A stretch of DNA of 64,000 nucleotides from Hemicentrotus pulcherrimus (GCA_003118195.1 BEXV01000387.1:54949-118948); one strand, 5' to 3'; shown: positions 34,401-46,803, counted from the stretch's first letter. Numbers and translations are program-made. The notes: generated by a model not told the origin, from the letters alone.

Positions 34401-36351
34401 TGAAAAGAGCATTTGTCAAATACTTTCAAACAGTTCCAGATTTGTCCAGTTTAATCCTTTTCCATTGCCTTTCCTCAGCCAAGACATTCTCTTTAAATAC
34501 CTACATTATCTTTCTATGTAGCAATACCACGATTGAAATTAAAGGTGCAAAGAACTCAAGATACTTAAAAAATCTAGTGCAAAAAGTGTAGGTGCAATTA
34601 AGAAAGCTAAATTTACTCCTATGGCGTTACGGACAGGAAAATAATCTGAAGCTTCAGTTACTGTTCTTATGTCTCATGATTTGTTTTTCACTTGCTTCCT
34701 TTAGAAATTAATGGTTTCTTAGAAAATTTAGTTTAAGATCATTCAGTATGAACACAATAATGTTCTTGACCTAAGTCTCTATCAAACCCCATTTTCAATT
34801 TCCTTCTAAGAATGCATTTCGCTTTTCTTCATAGCTTGCTGCTGATGCAACATACGTCAGAAATTTCAACTCTGATGTGCTCATAAAAACATGCATACTA
34901 GTCGTGCATTCAAAAAAATATAATGTATCAATACTACTTTGATACTTTCAAAGTAAAAAAAATTTGATTGTATCCTTTCTATTCATACAGGTGTAAGCTA
35001 TCAATTCTTGTGAGAGCTAAAACATCTTTCTTTAGAAGAAAATGGAAGCGGGGTTTGACAGAGAGTAAATAAACATTTGAATCAAACAACATATCCACAA
35101 GCCAATATTGATGAATGGTACGTCACTATAATGTACCTACAAATGCACATAATCTTAAAGATATTTTCTGGTTGATTAATTTGCCGTGCATCCATGAGGT
35201 ACATTTTTGATCATATTACAATTCATTGACATATTTTCAAGGGTGTTGGGGTCCATCAATTTTATTTGAAAAGCAAAAGGCTTTCTTTGCATTGCTTGCT
35301 GACATGCATGACGTCAAGACCTTTATCCTGCCAAAGAAAATAATAATTTATCGATAGATTTTTAAAAATTCTGGTTTAGTTTGTTAAGTCAGCAAACAAC
35401 AGAAGACAAAAACAGATTGTTTTAGTAGGGATTCCAAAGTATTGTTAGGGCGTACTTGAAGGGATCACTCAACAACCCTACTTCTCATCTGAATTGTGGT
35501 ATCCATCACAAACTCAAAATATTTTTATCAACCCCTACTTAATGGTTTTATGGCTTTTGAATATGTTGTTAGTTACAATCAAGAGGTAATGAGCAAGAGA
35601 AATTTGGTAACAAAATATTTACAACCGTTTGATTATTTCCTCTTCAAAAACATAAACGATCTTAAAGTTTTCAGGAGACAGCTCTTGAAGTACATGATGA
35701 TATACATGTAGAACAGAAACACCAATCATCATACAACATTTGAACAGTGGCAAACATATTACTCTTGTAACAATATTTCAGTACTAAATTTCTCTTGCTT
35801 CATGTACATCGAAAAAAGTTACACACATCACTCCAGTAGATAAATTATAGTAAATACAGTATACACCATTTACATAATGTTCAGTACAGGAGATCAACTA
35901 TGGGTAATTTAAAAAGATAGTTAGGCTTCCTGAATATTTTTTAATGAGTTCCAATGAAAGATGTTGGTAGTTGTTAGAAATGATAACTATAAACCTATGA
36001 AGCCTAAATGTAAATGACCCAAGTATAGGAATGGGGTCAGTATATGATTACAAGTTAAGGCACTAGATTCTATTATATATCAGATATATATGATATCGTG
36101 AATGATCAATATAATAATCCTTTAAATATTGCTACTCTGTATTGAAAGATAGTTACAGAAAAAAACAAAGTCCCTTGTTGATTAATATTAAAGAGGTTAT
36201 ACAAGATTGATGAGATTACACAAATATAAAAAGAAAGAATGATTAAGTTGAATCCAAGAAGGTGTTATATAACAGCAGTGTTTGAATTCAAGGTGATAGA
36301 ATTAGAGAGAGAGTGCCCCTCAGAGTTCTTCAGACTCCCACTCTGACTCAC
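31447..36351. other. Long AT-rich intron, no supported feature
   Basis: Intron of 4.9 kb between exons 24 and 25. It has a short (ta)n run near 31960-32000 and a few oligo-T runs. The open stretches at 32539-32841, 34361-34591 and 35496-35711 have no coding character. Confidence 0.7.
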
Positions 36352-36540
36352 CTTGTACGCTCAGGATTCCGCTGCAGGAGATACGTCCAGCGTTGTTGAA
36401 GGCCTCGCAGAGATATTCCCCAGAATCCTCTTGGAACACCTCGTTGATCTGCAGTCGAGCAATGCTATCATCGTAGCTCATGCGGAAGTAGCGCGATGGT
36501 TTGATGATGTCTCCATCGTGGTACCAGTTTATTACAGGCG
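36352..36540 (-). CDS. TTN: Titin exon 24: C-terminal half of an Ig domain
   Basis: The exon has 189 bases, phase 1-1, with donor gtgagt. It encodes PVINWYHDGD, IIKPSRYFRMSYDD and the end EDSGEYLCEAFNNAGRISC. The KPSR(Y/F)FRM step is shared with a human proximal I-band Ig (IKPSRFFRM). It completes the domain of exon 23; the intron falls before the Trp. Confidence 0.92.
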
Positions 36541-37133
36541 CTTTGAAATGGAGAGAGAGAAAAAGAAAAGTGAAATTACATTATTCACAATGCTCTTTAG
36601 TCTCTTTACTAGGGCATGTAATGGATTTTTTAAATAAATGAAATTTAAAAAGTTTTGAAGACAATGCACCGCATATACAAACTATTAGCATTAATTTCAT
36701 TAAATTTTAAAATTTTACACTATTATAATACTCAGGAGAGCAGAAATAAATATTTCTCTCGAGTATTGGTACTTTTAGAGCAGCTGACATTCTGGTATAC
36801 AAAAGAAGTTTAAAATTGATCAATTTTCCTGAATCGGTAAAAAGGCAAGATAAACAGCTGTAAAAGACACACGTCTTTGAATGCCCTATAGTAACTGGAA
36901 TGACTTTCTTGACCCTGACTCAGCATTTGTAATAAACACAAACAATGGAAGCCCTAGCAGTACAGTCAACAAATATACAAAATATACTTGTAGACACGTA
37001 ACCAATGTAATTTAGCATCTAGAGACTATGTTTCCTAACACCACACACACACATGTACCACCCATCACCTAATAATGAGTGCAAGTAGACACAGGACAAA
37101 CTCAATCACTCTGTTCCATTATACTATACTCAC

Positions 37134-37304
37134 GTGGTGATCCAACGACTTCACAAGAGAGTTCCACAGGGCTTCCATCGGGCACCATGCAGTCGGTGAG
37201 CACGCTCCTGAACTCAGGCAGCTTGGCATGTCCAATAGGCTGCACCTCGGGGTGGTGATGGGGCGGGGCTCCGTACTGAGGCTCAAAGTCATCTGGCTTG
37301 TCAC
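37134..37304 (-). CDS. TTN: Titin exon 23: linker and N-terminal half of an Ig domain
   Basis: The exon has 171 bases, phase 1-1. It encodes DKPDDFEPQYGAPPHHHPE, then KLPEFRSVLTDCMVPDGS and PVELSCEVVGSP, where the domain is interrupted. The neighbouring exon supplies PPVINWYHDG. The His-Pro patch is a minor peculiarity. Confidence 0.92.
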
Positions 37305-37806
37305 CTGATCAATGCAAGGACACAACAAGACACTCTTTAACCATCTTCTGTGCAGTTGGTTGAAAATGTCACTCAAGAATGCGAGTACTCAACAATGCGT
37401 TTGGATTAAAGATGGCCTAGATTTTCTTCCAGAAATAGAAACAGTCGCCTCTTTTATATAGTTTGTATTCATATTGTGCCCAATGACTCAAAGTCACTTC
37501 AGGATCTTAAATGGAAATTTCACTCTTAAAAGAAGTTACCTTATGGCAATTGTCAAAGAAGGTGGTGGCTAAAAAATAATCATGACCAAACAAACAAAAG
37601 ATAAATGCTTATCCATATTAATACATTTTTTATACAAATCTGATTGGGCACCAGGGCCACATTTTTGGCAAGAGAGGAAAGGACATCAGTCCCGCTCTCA
37701 AGGGGGAGTATATTATCTATCACTTCATTATTTTCTAAACTGCAGATCAAAGAAACCAGAAAGACACGAAAGTCAAAATGAAAGCGAGAACAATTAAGTA
37801 CCCTAC

Positions 37807-37972
37807 CTTCAATCTGGATCTTGAAGCAGTGTGTCTTCTTGCCGCTAGGGGCAACGATCTCGATGGTGTAGTTTCCTGCATCCTCTGGCTGACATTCCAG
37901 GATCAGCAGCGTGTGGACATCTTCATCCTGCAGGATTTTCATTCTGGGCACATTGGTCAAAAGACGACCATC
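37807..37972 (-). CDS. TTN: Titin exon 22: C-terminal half of an Ig domain
   Basis: The exon has 166 bases, phase 0 in (ccttag acceptor) and phase 1 out (gtaggg donor). It encodes DGRLLTNVPRMKILQDEDV, then the EF part ECQPEDAGNYTIEIVAPSG and CFKIQIE. The F-strand Cys is Ile. It completes exon 21. Confidence 0.92.
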
Positions 37973-38429
37973 CTAAGGTTGAAGGAAAAAATGTACTACA
38001 TAGTTAAAAGTATATAGTGCGTGACCAACGGAGCATTATGCGTAAACGATCTCAATATATGTTATATGTTTTTTGTGGACATTCTGAATTAAAATGTCTG
38101 TGCTCGTAACATTATAAAACACATGAATTGATAACTACATTTACCGCATTTAAGTCATGCTCGTAGGATTAATCCCCTGTGTCTCAATGTTGTATTTGCC
38201 ATTTACCAGACATGTGTCCAAGGTAAAATTGCCACTAAATCAAAATAAACTTTCCCAAACACTCTGCTGGCAGCGAAATGGCTATAACCCAATATGAAAG
38301 GAAAAGAGTTAATGGCTTCAAATAGATAATTTAGGGGCAGCAAACTTGGCCACAAACAAAATATCCAGCAATGCTCTAACACAAAAAAATAACCACTTAA
38401 TAATTTACTGATTTTTCAACCCAACTGAC

Positions 38430-38596
38430 CTTTGACCAGATGACCTTTGGAACAGGGAATCCTGCGACACGACAGGACAGTCTGACCGGTTCTCCTGGTT
38501 CTCCAACCGTCATGGGTGGTGGGGCGATGAGAAAACTTGGTGCCTCCTGTGTTGGTTGTATCGTCATCTGGGTTGTCTGCATCGGCTGCTGATATT
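38430..38596 (-). CDS. TTN: Titin exon 21: linker and N-terminal half of an Ig domain
   Basis: The exon has 167 bases, phase 1 in and phase 0 out. It encodes a Gln/Thr-rich linker (QQPMQTTQMTIQPTQ), APSFLIAPPPMTVGEPGE and VRLSCRVAGFPVPKVIWSK. The donor is gtcagt, which lacks the usual purine at +3. Because exon 22 resumes in phase 0 with DGR, the join WSK-DGR is typical for an Ig C-C' turn. Confidence 0.9.
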
Positions 38597-41074
38597 CTAC
38601 AAGTGAGAATTATGGTTGCATAAACATGTCAACATTAAGAAGTGATGATTCCTTGAGATACCTTTCAAATCATAACATAAAAACTAGGAACTATACTATT
38701 TACGATAACCCAAACTGGAGAGTAGTATCAGTAAGGCAAGAAATGGCAAATAACAGTATTCAGGTAAGTGTATAAACATTACTAGGAACATCACATTTTT
38801 TCAAAAATTCCTTCTTTTCAATTTTCAATTCCAAGTAAAAAAAATGATTTTAAATTGTTTAAGAAACCATTTCATTCATGTGAGATAATTTCTTCATGAT
38901 TTAATATCAAACTTACCACTACATATCTCTAAATGTGTCAATGATCATCCTGAGTATTAATACCTGATTGCACTTTTCTACATTCACTAGCAGCGTATTT
39001 GTTAACAAGTTTAGTATATACATGTAAGACCTCCATTGTTGCAATAAATCAACTACATTTCTATGTATTTTTAGAACTCTTCTATCCAGCTGAATAATAA
39101 ACATACTATTGACTAAATTGCAATTTTTCTTTTAAAAATATTAATAGGAATCATTAGTCCAACCAGAAATCCTTAAAGGTGGCATTATTTGTGATAGAAA
39201 GGAAATAGAGATAAGGGAGCGCAGCATTGTGAAATCAAGATAGTTTGTGAAAGATATATTCTAAAAATTAAACAGAGGTGAGGTATTATATCTTGTATGA
39301 ATGAAACACACTTTTTTCTTTGGCATTGTGCAGTTGCTTCTTTCATGAACCATAATGTAATGAAACTTTCTACTTCAAGAATGTTCTACTGATACCAAAT
39401 GTAGAGACTTGATGGAAAACAATGAACCGTAAGATGTATTTATGAGTTCACAACGCAACCTACGATCTGTAGATGATGAACGATGACATTTTCTTGCCAG
39501 CGCATGACAAAGATTTGTTAAATGTCTGCAAGATGTTTGATGACACACAACAATATTATGGCTTATCACCTTTTGATCATTTACATACAAATCAACATTT
39601 CTGGCCACTGTTACTTCCACATCCACATTTGTGTATACATGAGGATATTTACTAACAATAAAAGTAGTCAAATTAAACCATGATACATGTAAAAAACAAT
39701 TACAAAGCCAATATCAACAAACTATAAAAACAGTTACAGTGAAAATTGCTTTATCCCAAACCAACAGTCAAAAGGTAACATCAAAATAAACATTAAATGG
39801 AACTACAATATGCAACATCAGCTTTAGGCACATTTCATAAACATGGCAGAGAACATTTATATTTAGAATATATGTTGAAAATGAATTTCTAGATGAAACA
39901 CATATCTTTGAAAAAAAGCTTCGAGCTATTCAAGAAATAGCATTTGTATTCCTGTAAATTTATTTCCAATATATCAGCAAGATATTAATGTATTAATCAA
40001 ATACTATTCAAATATCATAATATTATTATTAAAATTCTTGAAATCTCAAAGCTGTATAGTGTATAATTAGAAAAATAGTTGTATAATTCATATGACTGTA
40101 TATAAAAGATAAAATGATATAAAGGGATACGTGACCTTGAAAAACTTTAATTAGGTGTACATGTATATATATGGAAAATTCTGAACCTTGATGATAAAAA
40201 TTGAATGATATGATCTTACAAATAGTATGAAAAACAAAAGAATTGATGCTTGAAACATGTGTCAGAGAAAAATAAATATACAGTTTAAAGTCTAAACTAA
40301 AGAATTCTTTCCAGTCAATCTATCCCGACTTCAACAAAGATCATTTTAAAAATGCATGCAATTTTTGGCAGCCTTTCAATATATTAGCCCCAAAAAATTG
40401 AATTATCTCACATCAAATTCACCAAGCATCTGCTACTTATCAAATGTATGTGTACTACCTATTCTTTCTTCCCATTGGAATCTGATCTACCAAAACATAT
40501 GACTTGCAACATTTCTGCATTACTTTAAAAGCAATTTTTGTATTACAAAAGTTCTTTTTATTTTATTAGAATAGAGCAGTTGGAGAATTGCCTAGTAAGA
40601 AACATTATGTAGATGTATTAAGAAGGAAAACATAACAAATCAATCACATAGCAAGATTCAGATGAAATCAGACAGTATACAGATATTAACTGCCTAGTGG
40701 GGCAATATAAGATTTGAGATCCTCGAGGGGAGTTATATTTTTGTTGAGGGCATTATATTGAGAAAAAACATAGTATTCAGAGACAAAAAAATATAACACC
40801 CCAGGGGAAATGAAATTTCATATTGTTCCAGAAGGAACTAGTATCACAGACAAGAATATAAAGTGAGGTTATCATTGAAATGTAGAAAGAAAAAGACATG
40901 GTTATGAGATGCAATATGGAAACTAGATGTGAGTATTCTGCAACCTAATTATGGTCAGGATTGTGGTCAAATGGCAGAGTTTGAGCTAGAGATACTTGAA
41001 GAGAAGATGAAGCTAATGCGACTAGTTTTCAGAGAAGGTTTTTAATATTGTAGAGAAATGCATGTAGATTGTAC
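38597..41074. other. Intron, nothing distinct
   Basis: Intron of 2.5 kb, AT-rich, with no repeat family I can name and no exon-like stretch. Confidence 0.7.
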
Positions 41075-44000
41075 CTTCCACTGTCAACAATGCTGTTGAA
41101 GCAGCAACCCCAAGATCATTCTTGACCTGGACCTCAAACATGCTGTTGTCGTCAGGTGTGGTGTTTGGCACCGTCATGGAACTGTAGTCATCGCTCACCA
41201 AGATCTCACAGTCCTCAGAATCTTCCAGATCATACCCATCTTGGTACCATTTCACAGAGAATGGTGGGATTCCTGTGAACTCTACATTGAAGGTGATGGT
41301 CTGGCCCTGCTTGCACTTGATGTCTTTGAGACGTTGCTGGAAGATTGGTGACCCAGTCGGGTTCAGAGCCTTTTTCTGGGTATGTGAGATCCTTCGTGTT
41401 AGCATCTTCTCCTTTGCTTTCTCCACCTCCTCTTCTTCACTTTCCCCTGTTGAACTTTCGCTGACATCCTTCTTTTGTGCCATGACTTCAATTTCAACTT
41501 GTGGCTTTATGGGATCAAATTGTGAGGACTGCACAGGATCTGCCTTTGCATGAATGATCGATTTCTTTCCAAAGGGTGAGCCTACAAGGCGTGGTAAGGT
41601 CTCATCTTCAACATCAAAGAAGCTTTTACTCAAAGGTTGCTTTTCTTCATCATTAGATTTGATGTCAAAATTGACATCAAAGGCAACTGCATCATTCTCA
41701 ATAGTTTGTTCCGACTGTTGCTGTGGTAATGCTTCAACCGGGGCAACCCTTTCTTCCCTGACCTCGTCTTCAACAAGGCCTTTCGGTGCAACTCCTAAAA
41801 CGACCTCAAAACTGACATCCTCTGTAGAACTTGCAAGTGCTCTTTCTGGCTCAGCCTCCTGATTGTCCTCATGCTGATGCAACACCAACCCTGCCCTGGA
41901 TGTGTTTGTTTCTTCATCGCTACTGGTAGATGATGATGACGATGAGGGAGATGATGAAAATGAGGAAGAAGATGATATTATCTGTTCCCCCTTGGTGTCT
42001 TGGACTTTTGGTTTCAGTTTCTTGGTCATTAATTTGGTTTTTGGTACCTCATGTTCATATTCTGATGATGAGTTGGAGGATGCCATTTGTCCATTCTTCC
42101 CATTTCCATCTGAAAGCTTTGTATTTAACTTAATATGCAAGGGCGTATAGTGTCGATCATCCGCCCTTGTTGGTGAAACCTGTGGAAAGTCCGAGTCAGA
42201 CGAGTCAGATGAGTGAGATGATGAAGAACTCCTTGGTAATGGAAGACGTTCATCAGTTGATGGAGATCTCCTTGGGGATGGTAGACGTTCATCTGCTGGT
42301 TTGTCCTCTTTCAGGTGTGATGATTTCCGTCTCAGAAGAGCAATGGTAGCAGAATAGGAATACCGCTCAGACCCTGGCTCCGAGACTACTGAATCGGATG
42401 ATGACGACCTTGAAGAGTGTTTGTCAGAGTGCTCCTGTTCAAAGGAGTCTGTTGATATTGGCAAAGCTCTGTCAAGTTTTTCATCTTGAATAGGAGGTTT
42501 CTCGAGCATGACTTCCACAATGGATGGTTTGCTCTCTCCTCCCTCTGCTACAAAATCTTTAGCCTTGGGCTCTACATGTGATTCTCCCAAATCTGATTCT
42601 TCAGAGTCTGATGAAGAACTAGATGATGATGATGATGATGATGAGCTTGACGATTCCTTGAGTTTCTCAGATTGTCTTTGCTTCAAGGTGCCGGCAAGTA
42701 CTGGCAAAGCCCTGTCAAATTTATCATCTTGAATTGGTGGTTTCTCCAGCATCACTTCAGCAATATATGGCTCAATCTGATCTTTGTCTGCAACATTGTC
42801 TTCAGTCATGAGTAATGCATTTGATTCTTCCGAATCTGATGAGGAACTAGAAGAGAATGAGGAAGAACTTGAAGGCTTCTTGTGCACATCAAGTGGTCCT
42901 TGTACACAGGAACTGCTTCCTACTGGCAATGTTCTGTCAAGTTTATCGTCTTCGATAGGTGGATTCTCCAGCATAACATCAACAATATATGGCTCACTCC
43001 TTTCTCTGTCAGGTACATTGTCTTTATAGATAAGTTGTGCATAAGAAACTTCTGAATCTGAGGAACTACATGATGATGAAGGTGAACTGGAGAGATCTTT
43101 GAATATGTCCGAGTCTTCTGGTCCAAGAGACCTGCCCGTTACTGGCAATGCTCGGTCAAATTTATCGTCTTCAATTGGTGGTTTCTCTAGCATGAGTTCA
43201 ACACTGTATGGCCCATTCCTGTCCTCTCTGTCAGTTCCTTCACCCTCAGTGATTGGCATTGAAACTGAAGATGTAAAGAGGTCCCTGCTTCCAGGGACAT
43301 CTGCCTCCCTCCGAGGAGTCTCCAACATGACTTTAACATTGACTGTTTGGTCCCGATTGATAGGAGTACTTCTTCCCTCTCCCTCTGAATCATCATAACC
43401 ATCATCTGAAGCTGAAGCAGTTTTGGTGTCACTACTATACTCAAAGCTACGTCTTGGTTGGGGACGTGAAAAAACAACCTCTTCTCTCAATGGTTTGACC
43501 TCCTCCCGTGTAATGGGAATCAGATAATCCCCATTGCCTTGGCTGGCACGTCCCGGCCGATTCTGTTGCCTTGGTTGAACTTCCTCTTCAAGGGCTTCAA
43601 TCTCAAGAGCTGGAAGGTAGTCTTCTGAAGATACAGGGGTTGAAGTCTCAGAATCGCTATATCTCGCTCCATTCTTTGTATGTCTGTGAACTGGTTGGAA
43701 GTACATTGTGCTCCTTGATGGTTCCTGTGGTTCTTCAAGGGCCTGAGTGCTATCAGGAATGGTTGAAGTGGGCAAAGTGTAGTCATTGGTAACACCGTCT
43801 GAAGGCACTTGTTCCAGTCTGCTTGACAAGGATAGCTCTTCATAATCACCATCTGAGAGTACTTCAGCAGTAACACTTTCCTCTACGGAAAGCTTACTCT
43901 CCCTTCCAGAGAGTTTCAGGTACAAATCAGTGACACTACTCTCGTCACTGTGGACAGATTCTGATGTGACACTTTCATCAACAGGAACCTTGTCCTCTGT

Positions 44001-44425
44001 ATCATGGAGCATCTCAAGATTCACAGGGACACTTCTCACAGGGGTGACAGCATGTGCTTCAACTTTTTCATCAACAGGAAGTTTGAAACCATCCACTCCC
44101 TTACTTTCAACCACTAAAGGTGCAATACCCTCATCTTTGGCCAGGTTTCTCTCTGCAAGTGATGGATATCTAATGAAGCTCTCATCCTGAGGCAAGTCAG
44201 GTTTCTTTGGTGCTACGCTCCTCAGACTGTCCCTAAAGGACAGTTTGTTTCTGTCTTTTGAGGAATCAAGAGGAGATGGCTTCTCGACAGGTTTAAGCTT
44301 CACTGCTAGGGCAGGGCCAGCACTGGCCCTCCTAGGGGTGTCTACATGCTTTCGGGAATGGAGGAAAGGGGCTGCATGCTGGGAACGTCGCTTGAATACC
44401 TCCTGTAATTCATTGGGTTTCTCAT
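41075..44425 (-). CDS. TTN: Titin exon 20: Ser/acidic insert with VMLE cassettes, then I1-like Ig
   Basis: The exon has 3,351 bases, phase 1-1, with acceptor aaacag and donor gtacaa. The start, HEKPNELQEVFKRRS across the exon 19 join, matches the human Z9-I1 linker (HEKVPEESEELRSKFKRR). About 960 residues without human counterpart that I know of follow: acidic/Ser-rich, with SDSETSTPVSS and DSEES kinase-like sites. Four clear copies of a VMLE-x-PPI-x-D-x-K-x-DR-x-LP cassette (43214-42458) each precede a poly-Ser/DSE tract. An Ig closes the exon: PIFQQRLKDIKCKQGQT, VKWYQDGYDL, FEVQVKNDLG. Its place fits titin I1. The insert is likely disordered and a phosphorylation or binding platform (inference). 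Confidence 0.9.
42458..43214 (-). repeat. Four-copy coding cassette, period about 73-81 residues
   Basis: Copies lie at about 43214-43142, 42992-42921, 42774-42702 and 42531-42458. The shared core is (E/K)P(Y/S)xVxVMLE, then (K/N)PPI(E/Q)D(D/E)K(F/L)DR(A/T)LP(V/I). A degenerate fifth copy (NVKVMLETPRREAD) sits upstream near 43340. Between copies lie Ser tracts ending DSE, up to fifteen Ser in a row near 42618-42660, encoded partly by a tca microsatellite. Confidence 0.88.
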
Positions 44426-45452
44426 CTGTTTGAATCAATGGCATGCAATTCAATAATCTCTTGGTTAGTGTTATAATTCCATTCACAAATTCTAGGTATT
44501 GAGAAGTGGAATATAATAACATTCTGTTTCTTTACCAGTCACATTATCTATACATTACCAGTACAATCTAATGCTATGTAAAAATAAATTCCATTGTGTG
44601 TCTGGTGTTCTGATCATGACAGGCATGTTACATTACAAATACTTTAAATTGAATCACTGCATTACACAAAGACATGCTAGATATTCATGTACAATAAAAG
44701 TACACACATGAATGTATGCTGAAATTTTAATTTCTTTTCAATCATTATTTATAATCTCCAATTCCCTGACATTATCCAAATTCCTTCCAACAAAAATTGT
44801 ATTACAAACACATGTGGAGAGGCTAGGATCAACACAAAAGAAAGACAAGGTATGCTTACGTGGCTTTGCTGGTTGAATCTTCTGTAATCCAGGCATCATT
44901 GGCTTGGTCTGGGGAACTTTCTCGTCTGAAAGATACAAAATACACAATATATAGTGCTTTACTAGTGAGATCAAAATATCACAATTCCAATATGATTTTT
45001 CTCTCCCTATTTTTTCCTGTAAAATATTACTCAATTTCCTCTTCAAATTACTAATAACCTGATGACATTCCTACCTATATGTACATATTCATGAAAGTTG
45101 TTAGAGCAAAATCAGACTCTGAAACATAACTTTAACTGACAATCATTGTATTCACTTGTGAGAAAATGCTTTTGAGGTCTCCTAAACACTAAATTATTAT
45201 CATATACAGCATGTTTCTTTTTGTATGAATGTCTTGAGTCACTACGATCAAATTCTAATCTGATACATATGTCCAATTCACTCTCTAACATAAAACAATT
45301 TTTAAAATTAAGGCTTTCTTGAAAAAAAATTATACACTTCTACTAAAGTTCAAATTGCTACAAGTATTAACTTACAAGAGCACCAAGATGTATAGAATAC
45401 AAACATGAACAACAACATAAATCTAAACATTTCTCTTTGTATGAAATGTTAC
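44426..45452. other. Introns around exon 19
   Basis: The introns 44426-44859 and 44926-45452 are AT-rich and without visible elements. Confidence 0.7.
44860..44925 (-). CDS. TTN: Titin exon 19: 66-base linker exon
   Basis: Short phase 1-1 exon between ctttcag and gtaagc. It encodes DEKVPQTKPMMPGLQKIQ then PAKP. Its presence keeps phase but is not required for it, so alternative inclusion is possible. No domain. Confidence 0.8.
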
Positions 45453-45639
45453 CTTTAGGTCTTGGCTTCAGTAGTGGGAGTGAGGCTTCCTTTGGTTTGA
45501 CTTCTAGTTTTGTCTTGAACTCTACCATACCCAGTTTGTTGCGAGCGACCAATCGGATGACTCCAGAGTCGGCAACACGGGCCTTGAAGATCTCCATGTA
45601 GTGTATACCATCAAACCAAGACCTCATGCGAGCCCCTTG
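45453..45639 (-). CDS. TTN: Titin exon 18: second half of the Z9-like Ig domain
   Basis: The exon has 187 bases, phase 0 in (cttccag acceptor) and phase 1 out (gtaaca donor). It encodes QGARMRSWFDGIHYMEIFKA, ADSGVIRLVARNKLGMVEF and KTKLEV. The words DGIHY and VKLEI/TKLEV with AxNxxG match human Z9 (RYDGIHYLDI ... ENPEGVIEH). Confidence 0.93.
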
Positions 45640-46030
45640 CTGGAAGGGTCAAGATAAGTGATGAAAAAAGGTGATGAGGTCATTGCCCTGATCAGCACCA
45701 TTTCAAGCTTCAGCGTTATTGATACATTATAATTTATCAATGTAGGCATCGACACATCAATCAGCATCGACACAATTATCATCATCCTTATCATCACAAT
45801 GCTCACCATTATCATCATTTTAGTCACCATTATCATCATCATTACCATCGTTTTCATCATCATTATCATCAGCATCATTATCATCATCACTAACATCATC
45901 ACTGTAATCACCTTAATCACCACCATCATCGTTATCATCAACACCATCATCATCAACATAAACATTAACATTATCATCACATTCTCCATCATCATCACCA
46001 CCAGTTATGATCCCCATGACAAAACCTTAC
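45640..46030. other. Intron with degenerate (tca/atc) repeats
   Basis: Short intron. Positions 45780-45995 are a long imperfect trinucleotide tract of tcatca, ttatca and ccatca words. It creates poly-Met and poly-Ile false open frames on both strands. Confidence 0.9.
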
Positions 46031-46208
46031 CCCAAAGACCTGCAGATCCTCTCTAAACCAGGACACTCTTGGTACCGGTACTCCTGAGATCCGGCATGAG
46101 AAACGTGCACTCTCGCCTTCCAAAACGCTCACCGGCTCCGGAACCGTCACCAATTCTGGGCGACAGAACTCTTCCGAAGGGAATTTGCTATCATCTGGAA
46201 AGTCACCC
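46031..46208 (-). CDS. TTN: Titin exon 17: first half of the Z9-like Ig domain
   Basis: The exon has 178 bases, phase 2 in and phase 0 out (gtaagg donor). It encodes DFPDDSKFPSEEFCRPEL, VTVPEPVSVLEGESARFSC, then RISGVPVPRVSWFREDL. Human Z9 has PEPVRVLEGETARFRC, a long ungapped match. The intron falls after the Trp turn. Confidence 0.93.
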
Positions 46209-46555
46209 CTACAAGATATTGGTCAATCATAAAACAAGATGAGTTGTAATGCCAGTCACATTCTGTAATGTGAATTATACCTACATATATGCCATAACCT
46301 CACTTGGCATCAAGCATCTTTAAAGATGCATACACAAGAATAGATCAACATTATTTACTTCTTGAAAGGCTTTTAATTTTCCTGACAAGTTCAACAATTT
46401 CTATGAATGAATTCTACAAAGTTACCATGAGAGCTCTCCATATTAAACAAAGCCATTTCAGTGGCTGGCAGCAGGAAGGCCATGCGAGATAAGAATAGTC
46501 AATGGTTGCCTTCTTGTGAGTAGCTAATGATTTGCTATAACTTGCTATAACTTTG

Positions 46556-46662
46556 TACAGTCAAACCTGCTATAGTGACCACCTGTCTACAAAGACCACT
46601 TGTCTACAAAGGCCACTTTTTGTGTTTCCCTTGGGCGGTCACTATAGACAGGTTTGACTGTA
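46556..46662. mobile_element. Foldback MITE of about 107 bases with TA target site
   Basis: The ends cagtcaaacctg and caggtttgactg are perfect inverses and the pairing continues through tatagtgacc/ggtcactata with one indel. Both ends are flanked by TA. The cagt...TA form suits a pogo/Tigger-type non-autonomous element. Confidence 0.8.
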
Positions 46663-46715
46663 CTTGCAAAATGAAAAAGATGGCACTATGACATAATTAC
46701 ACCTAATGAACTTAC

Positions 46716-46803
46716 GCTGAGAGGTATTCATCAAACTTGATAGTTTTCTCAATCCCTCTCATCTCTTCAGGTAGTTGGGTGTCCAGAATAAGTGACTGTT
46801 CAG
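46716..46803 (-). CDS. TTN: Titin exon 16: Z8-Z9 linker
   Basis: The exon has 88 bases, phase 1 in and phase 2 out. It encodes EQSLILDTQLPEEMRGIEK then IKFDEYLS. It matches the human Z8-Z9 linker (DEKSLVEESQLPEGRKGLQR) in SL, QLPE and the basic/Gly step, which is strong positional evidence because linkers are usually poorly conserved. Confidence 0.9.

Larger units (their letters stand above)
36541..38429. other. Short introns between exons 21 and 24
   Basis: The introns 36541-37133, 37305-37806 and 37973-38429 are AT-rich; I see nothing distinct beyond a ca-rich stretch near 37045. Confidence 0.7.

Noticed and set aside
45624..46056. Poly-Met and poly-Ile frames on both strands
   Set aside because: Trinucleotide repeat in an intron; exons 17 and 18 join in phase across it.
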